This document shows, piece after piece, positions 63,201 through 64,000 of a stretch of DNA of 64,000 nt. How positions within the stretch are numbered: the first letter of the stretch is position 1; every line of letters begins with the position of its first letter. Below the pieces are notes generated by a model, which searched no databases, was not told the DNA's origin, and saw only the letters and a program-made list of their open reading frames with translations. The position numbers and the translations under genes were made by a program. The stretch spans positions 1-64,000 of the forward strand of contig NZ_FORI01000012.1 of the NCBI RefSeq assembly GCF_900113965.1, given 5' to 3'. This stretch comes from Treponema bryantii (GTDB lineage: Bacteria > Spirochaetota > Spirochaetia > Treponematales > Treponemataceae).

Positions 63201-63257
63201 TAATCCATTGAAGAAAACAAAACTAATAATCAAAAAAAATATTATTTTAAATTTCAT
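57270..63257 (-). CDS. Large exported RHS/YD-repeat protein
   Basis: A 1995-aa polymorphic-toxin-like RHS protein. Order: signal peptide (about 1-22), Asp/Pro-rich spacer (about 40-80), DUF6531-like segment (PVKVSKGTYELAEVDLEIG, FGYGWITNLDERI) interrupted by a coiled coil (about 200-365), then about 1300 residues of YD repeats (e.g. YTYDSNNNLIQIRYSDSSSE), the RHS core ending YGYRDYNPSTSRFTTQDPIRDG...NFVDSDGL (about 1790-1825), and a unique C-terminal domain of about 170 aa. RHS shells cage a C-terminal toxin. This C-terminal domain contains GETIPDGTYYL and DIFFHGNQ...SAACIIGKNG, weakly like L,D-transpeptidase/DUF5675 folds. Part of a three-gene operon with a clostripain-like peptidase (3 nt upstream) and the exported protein downstream. 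Confidence 0.88.
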   Translation of the reverse strand: MKFKIIFFLIISFVFFNGLCFAVEYDDRGFPLNPIENPESPGDDDNDDPDDTDDPEDPDNPDDPPESPDGPDEELDDISDEQEAISDSLESIETVEGAELANPESEAPDDTVVTVNETEIKNQENEASLVEEANSENAEKLGDPVKVSKGTYELAEVDLEIGSTKQFEIKRRYESDNSVIGSFGYGWITNLDERIIIGIDSNLEQRITKLTNYKSKLQQFITEFEKEIIRHYKVSSIDNASNEISARIKECESLLTKTNDLIKRLNSFIDAVRGKGNYENDAKRLKISVENLRGNVQSKKELVEKQLALALADINKLNNLKKRMSEVTAQIIYLQKLLIEQRKIHERNKTALFSGLGKEYEEVGKDKIVLIDENGYPHTFKKENDNLNIWKNENEREFIKCEYSNKSYKLYLRNGCIKIYNDSGFLVKFIDRNNNWVELVRTTEQKITYIKTSFNEEFVIWYSGSFINKITNVRSSDETVQYTYQNNYLFSVTDKDGDTVTMNYDQTGHLVKLNKCDGSFISFVYNEQTNDGNILTTSTINEEGYAEYFEYFRNQNRTDYIDHDGNITKYWYDENQHTKKKVLPDETVIYNTYDEYGNLVAKEENGNVTRYTYDSNNNLIQIRYSDSSSEFWSYDKNNLLLSYTDRDGVIEQYIRDNNGNLIEYRKANKTVFTQQFNLQGLVTTRVKYGQNPIVTNYEYDNYGNLIKEKTGDREIKYTYDNRNRLVSERIDNQEICKYSYAEHKTTITDYKGLETQYITNGRKDLVKVIQKDLQSSKVHVMQIDYDKRHLPINVFAGSEDSLQLIMSYLYSPEGKITGIINYGNESWIKLINYKNEKISEVKQFKISDADIVSKINSSNPITFEVLKSYLLQSGDKVQTQKYEYKQSGNNENQISVFNDSILENIFAYDSFGNLIKITDGNNEHREIKYSKAGRIIKEQSLYSGWYEYDYGADGLLKLQREEGSQGMTFEYYPDGSKKSEKDCRGNITNYKYDSLGRVAAKESVHQKVWYEYDKLNCLKKISIGKTLDEQFVSWFASYNYSSDGRKITVIEGEKYKKEYELDAFGNVVRITDGNGNSKSYEYNYLNQLISIYDGYGNQTKIQYNALNKIDNLTFPEGNKLSYSYNYTGLLEKIVDDCGIVYRAEYDKRGRLVKEFNRADCEKSYEYDNAGHLIQIKYGDEIVESYEYDNYGRNLKVTDGNGAKYLYNYDVFGRLKNERNRSGYEQSYSYDEEGKLKNVICFDGSTISYITSSDRTIQKEIFSDGSLNVINLDETGNIEEAQNAHGETVYKYDQGGRLIYQKDITTGEEVEFEYDDAGNRIRLISSTRDTIYSYGKNNEVKEVFDNKQRLHVKLSYNNNGQEVVRDFGNGTKEQTHYDKAGRVMVKTLKADNGTLLWGEGYVYGPNGKRTATVDFNGRVTFYEYNSRGQISEIYYPYSNELIDKLNTEASECGLPATNDYGENRYMTSAEKSTIIPLLNSMQYGFANKLSNLQIFIKEKYTYDKNGNRKTKTTASGTIEYTYDNENCLIASGSHGQSYIQYSYDKLGNLLSEESADKKISYAYNSQNRLIYCEVIDHAEKTCSQTSYAYDVFGRRIIVQDKDQCALRTLYDGFTFDVIKQSPTYANGLFTDSYETGIRWTENGRPTGDRYRYLSDEKSSDENRYFYLDEGIYKSVSHRYKGERTQLSVNGIIAAQATSDYGAEYFSTDLLGSVASITDNLGLQKTAYSYDVFGSPISGILTASSDYGYLGKQFDPTTTHYNYGYRDYNPSTSRFTTQDPIRDGLNWFQYCNGDPVNFVDSDGLFYYNANGQQSITTVKKTTVVILRNNDGLGNSFDSTRLIYKNDGFNTKLVYVDTVGANCREKYYNLGKGETIPDGTYYLSNESTSKTPLYLQEDGTTNSESYKNILSLRTNDERLTKEQQDKINEGDIFFHGNQKKDGDIYTGNATPESAACIIGKNGQKQQDEMMQYLMDGVQNPKSITVYVRSMSNIGGCAK

Positions 63258-63260
63258 AGG

Positions 63261-64000
63261 CTATACTCCGTTATAAAAAAGTTTATCCAGCACACTACCG
63301 GACCTTCCTTCAGCAGTTGGAACCCACCATTTACTTTCCTTAATAAACTTACACTGATCTTTTTTATTTTGATTTTTGATATAATCAGAAGAATGAACCG
63401 AAGCAGTTGTTCTGAAAGAAACCAGAGGAATAAAATGTACTCCGATTTCGCAAACCTGATTATTTGTCAGGCATACAGTTTCTGATATTTTTTTCTTCAG
63501 TTCTTTTGCCGAGAGCTGTACGTTCTCATCATCATTTTCGATAAAACCATCTGACAGAGCCGCCAGGTCCAGATACATATCACAGGGGTATTGTGTATAT
63601 GTGTAGGATTTAAGATTAAACAGCAAATCAAAAGTATTTTTTCTTTCTGTGTCAGTTAGAATTATTCGAGAAATCTCTTTTGAAAATCTTTCAAAAGAAT
63701 TAAAAAGCTGTTCAAGATTTGCATTTTTGAAAATAGTAGTATTTACTGGGGAACTTGCAGCCATGGCATGAGCAATCTGCAACGGCTCAAAATCTTCTGA
63801 ACTAATTTGTTCCAGAAGAGTTTTATAATCCCAACCACAAGAAGGAGAAACTCCAGCACAGGCAACAGTATAGTCCGCACAATCTTTGAGTTCATAAACA
63901 TTTTCCAGAACTCCACCAAAACAGGTATCAAAACCAATAATATTTAATCCCTGATTACGAAGTACATTTCCCAGATTAAAAATACTCATGTACGAACCAG
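63261..64000 (-). CDS. Clostripain-family (C11) cysteine peptidase, 5' end outside window
   Basis: The frame stays open to the window edge (GSYMSIFNLG...), so only the C-terminal about 246 residues are seen. IIGFDTCFGGVLENVYELKDCADYTVA carries the catalytic Cys with the preceding Asp as in clostripain/C11 proteins (D-x-C-x-x-x-x-x-E), then SPSCGWDYKTLLEQI. The catalytic His (in a GHG-type motif) would lie upstream of the window. Followed after 3 nt by the RHS gene, so co-expressed; processing of the RHS protein is a reasonable hypothesis. Confidence 0.8.
   Translation of the reverse strand, partial: GSYMSIFNLGNVLRNQGLNIIGFDTCFGGVLENVYELKDCADYTVACAGVSPSCGWDYKTLLEQISSEDFEPLQIAHAMAASSPVNTTIFKNANLEQLFNSFERFSKEISRIILTDTERKNTFDLLFNLKSYTYTQYPCDMYLDLAALSDGFIENDDENVQLSAKELKKKISETVCLTNNQVCEIGVHFIPLVSFRTTASVHSSDYIKNQNKKDQCKFIKESKWWVPTAEGRSGSVLDKLFYNGV

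Noticed and set aside
62896-63276. Ser/Gly-rich 126-codon frame on the plus strand
   Set aside because: Antisense of the Asp/Pro/Glu-rich N-terminal spacer of the RHS protein; low complexity is inherited from it.

Overview
This window looks like a chromosomal segment of a host-associated Treponema (order Spirochaetales) from a gut or rumen environment. Supporting signs are a pair of major-outer-sheath-protein (Msp/Tpr)-like porins, a DUF4954 hexapeptide-repeat protein, a 1500-residue double-ATPase dehydratase activase, a BspA-type leucine-rich-repeat protein, a clostripain-type peptidase, several outer-membrane beta-barrels and glucuronate catabolism. Species identity cannot be settled from sequence reading alone.

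Layout. 1-9 kb: an RNB-domain ribonuclease, a UgpC/MsmK-type sugar ABC ATPase, tRNA-Leu(GAG), a small exported protein, elongation factor G and ilvD. 8.4-14.2 kb: a BspA-like LRR protein divergent from a zinc/manganese-type ABC transporter whose ATPase carries an N-terminal DUF1893-like domain, then citramalate synthase. 14.3-24.3 kb: a leftward run with glucuronate catabolism in two blocks (MFS transporter plus uxaC; uxuA plus uxuB), mixed with envelope proteins, a GNAT acetyltransferase and a hydrolase. UxaC, UxuB and UxuA together convert D-glucuronate through fructuronate and mannonate to 2-keto-3-deoxygluconate. 24.5-32.5 kb: a six-gene leftward operon (exported protein, TPR protein, beta-barrel, ExbB, ExbD, TonB-like) that looks like a dedicated energy-transducing envelope machine. 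32.5-42.1 kb: the giant activase, DUF4954 and a rightward M16-peptidase-like protein without catalytic residues.

42-48.3 kb is the most unusual part. An Mpi-family serine DNA invertase with an apparently non-AUG start sits next to two Msp-like genes arranged tail to tail as a large inverted repeat. The spacer between them holds an Rpn (recombination-promoting nuclease) pseudogene. A second Rpn remnant then appears to be split by a GIY-YIG nuclease-like gene bounded by inverted copies of a dispersed palindromic repeat. 48.3-56.4 kb: DUF2804 and a 657-residue unknown protein, a pyridoxamine-kinase-like gene with a LacI-type-sensor/GGDEF protein, a CobW-type metallochaperone with a long His/Asp tract, and a RelE/HigB-type toxin-antitoxin pair. 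56.4-64 kb: a leftward cluster of clostripain-like peptidase (cut by the window edge), a 1995-residue RHS/YD protein, and an exported glycan-binding-like protein.

Two families of short palindromic repeats are scattered through the window (7 and 3 copies). They alter proteins: one is inserted in frame inside UxaC, and one supplies the C-terminal tail and stop codon of the pyridoxamine kinase. Several genes have a -10 box ending 6 nt before the ATG, which predicts leaderless mRNAs. No stretch longer than about 300 bases lacks a gene or remnant. No rRNA, CRISPR array or prophage was seen.
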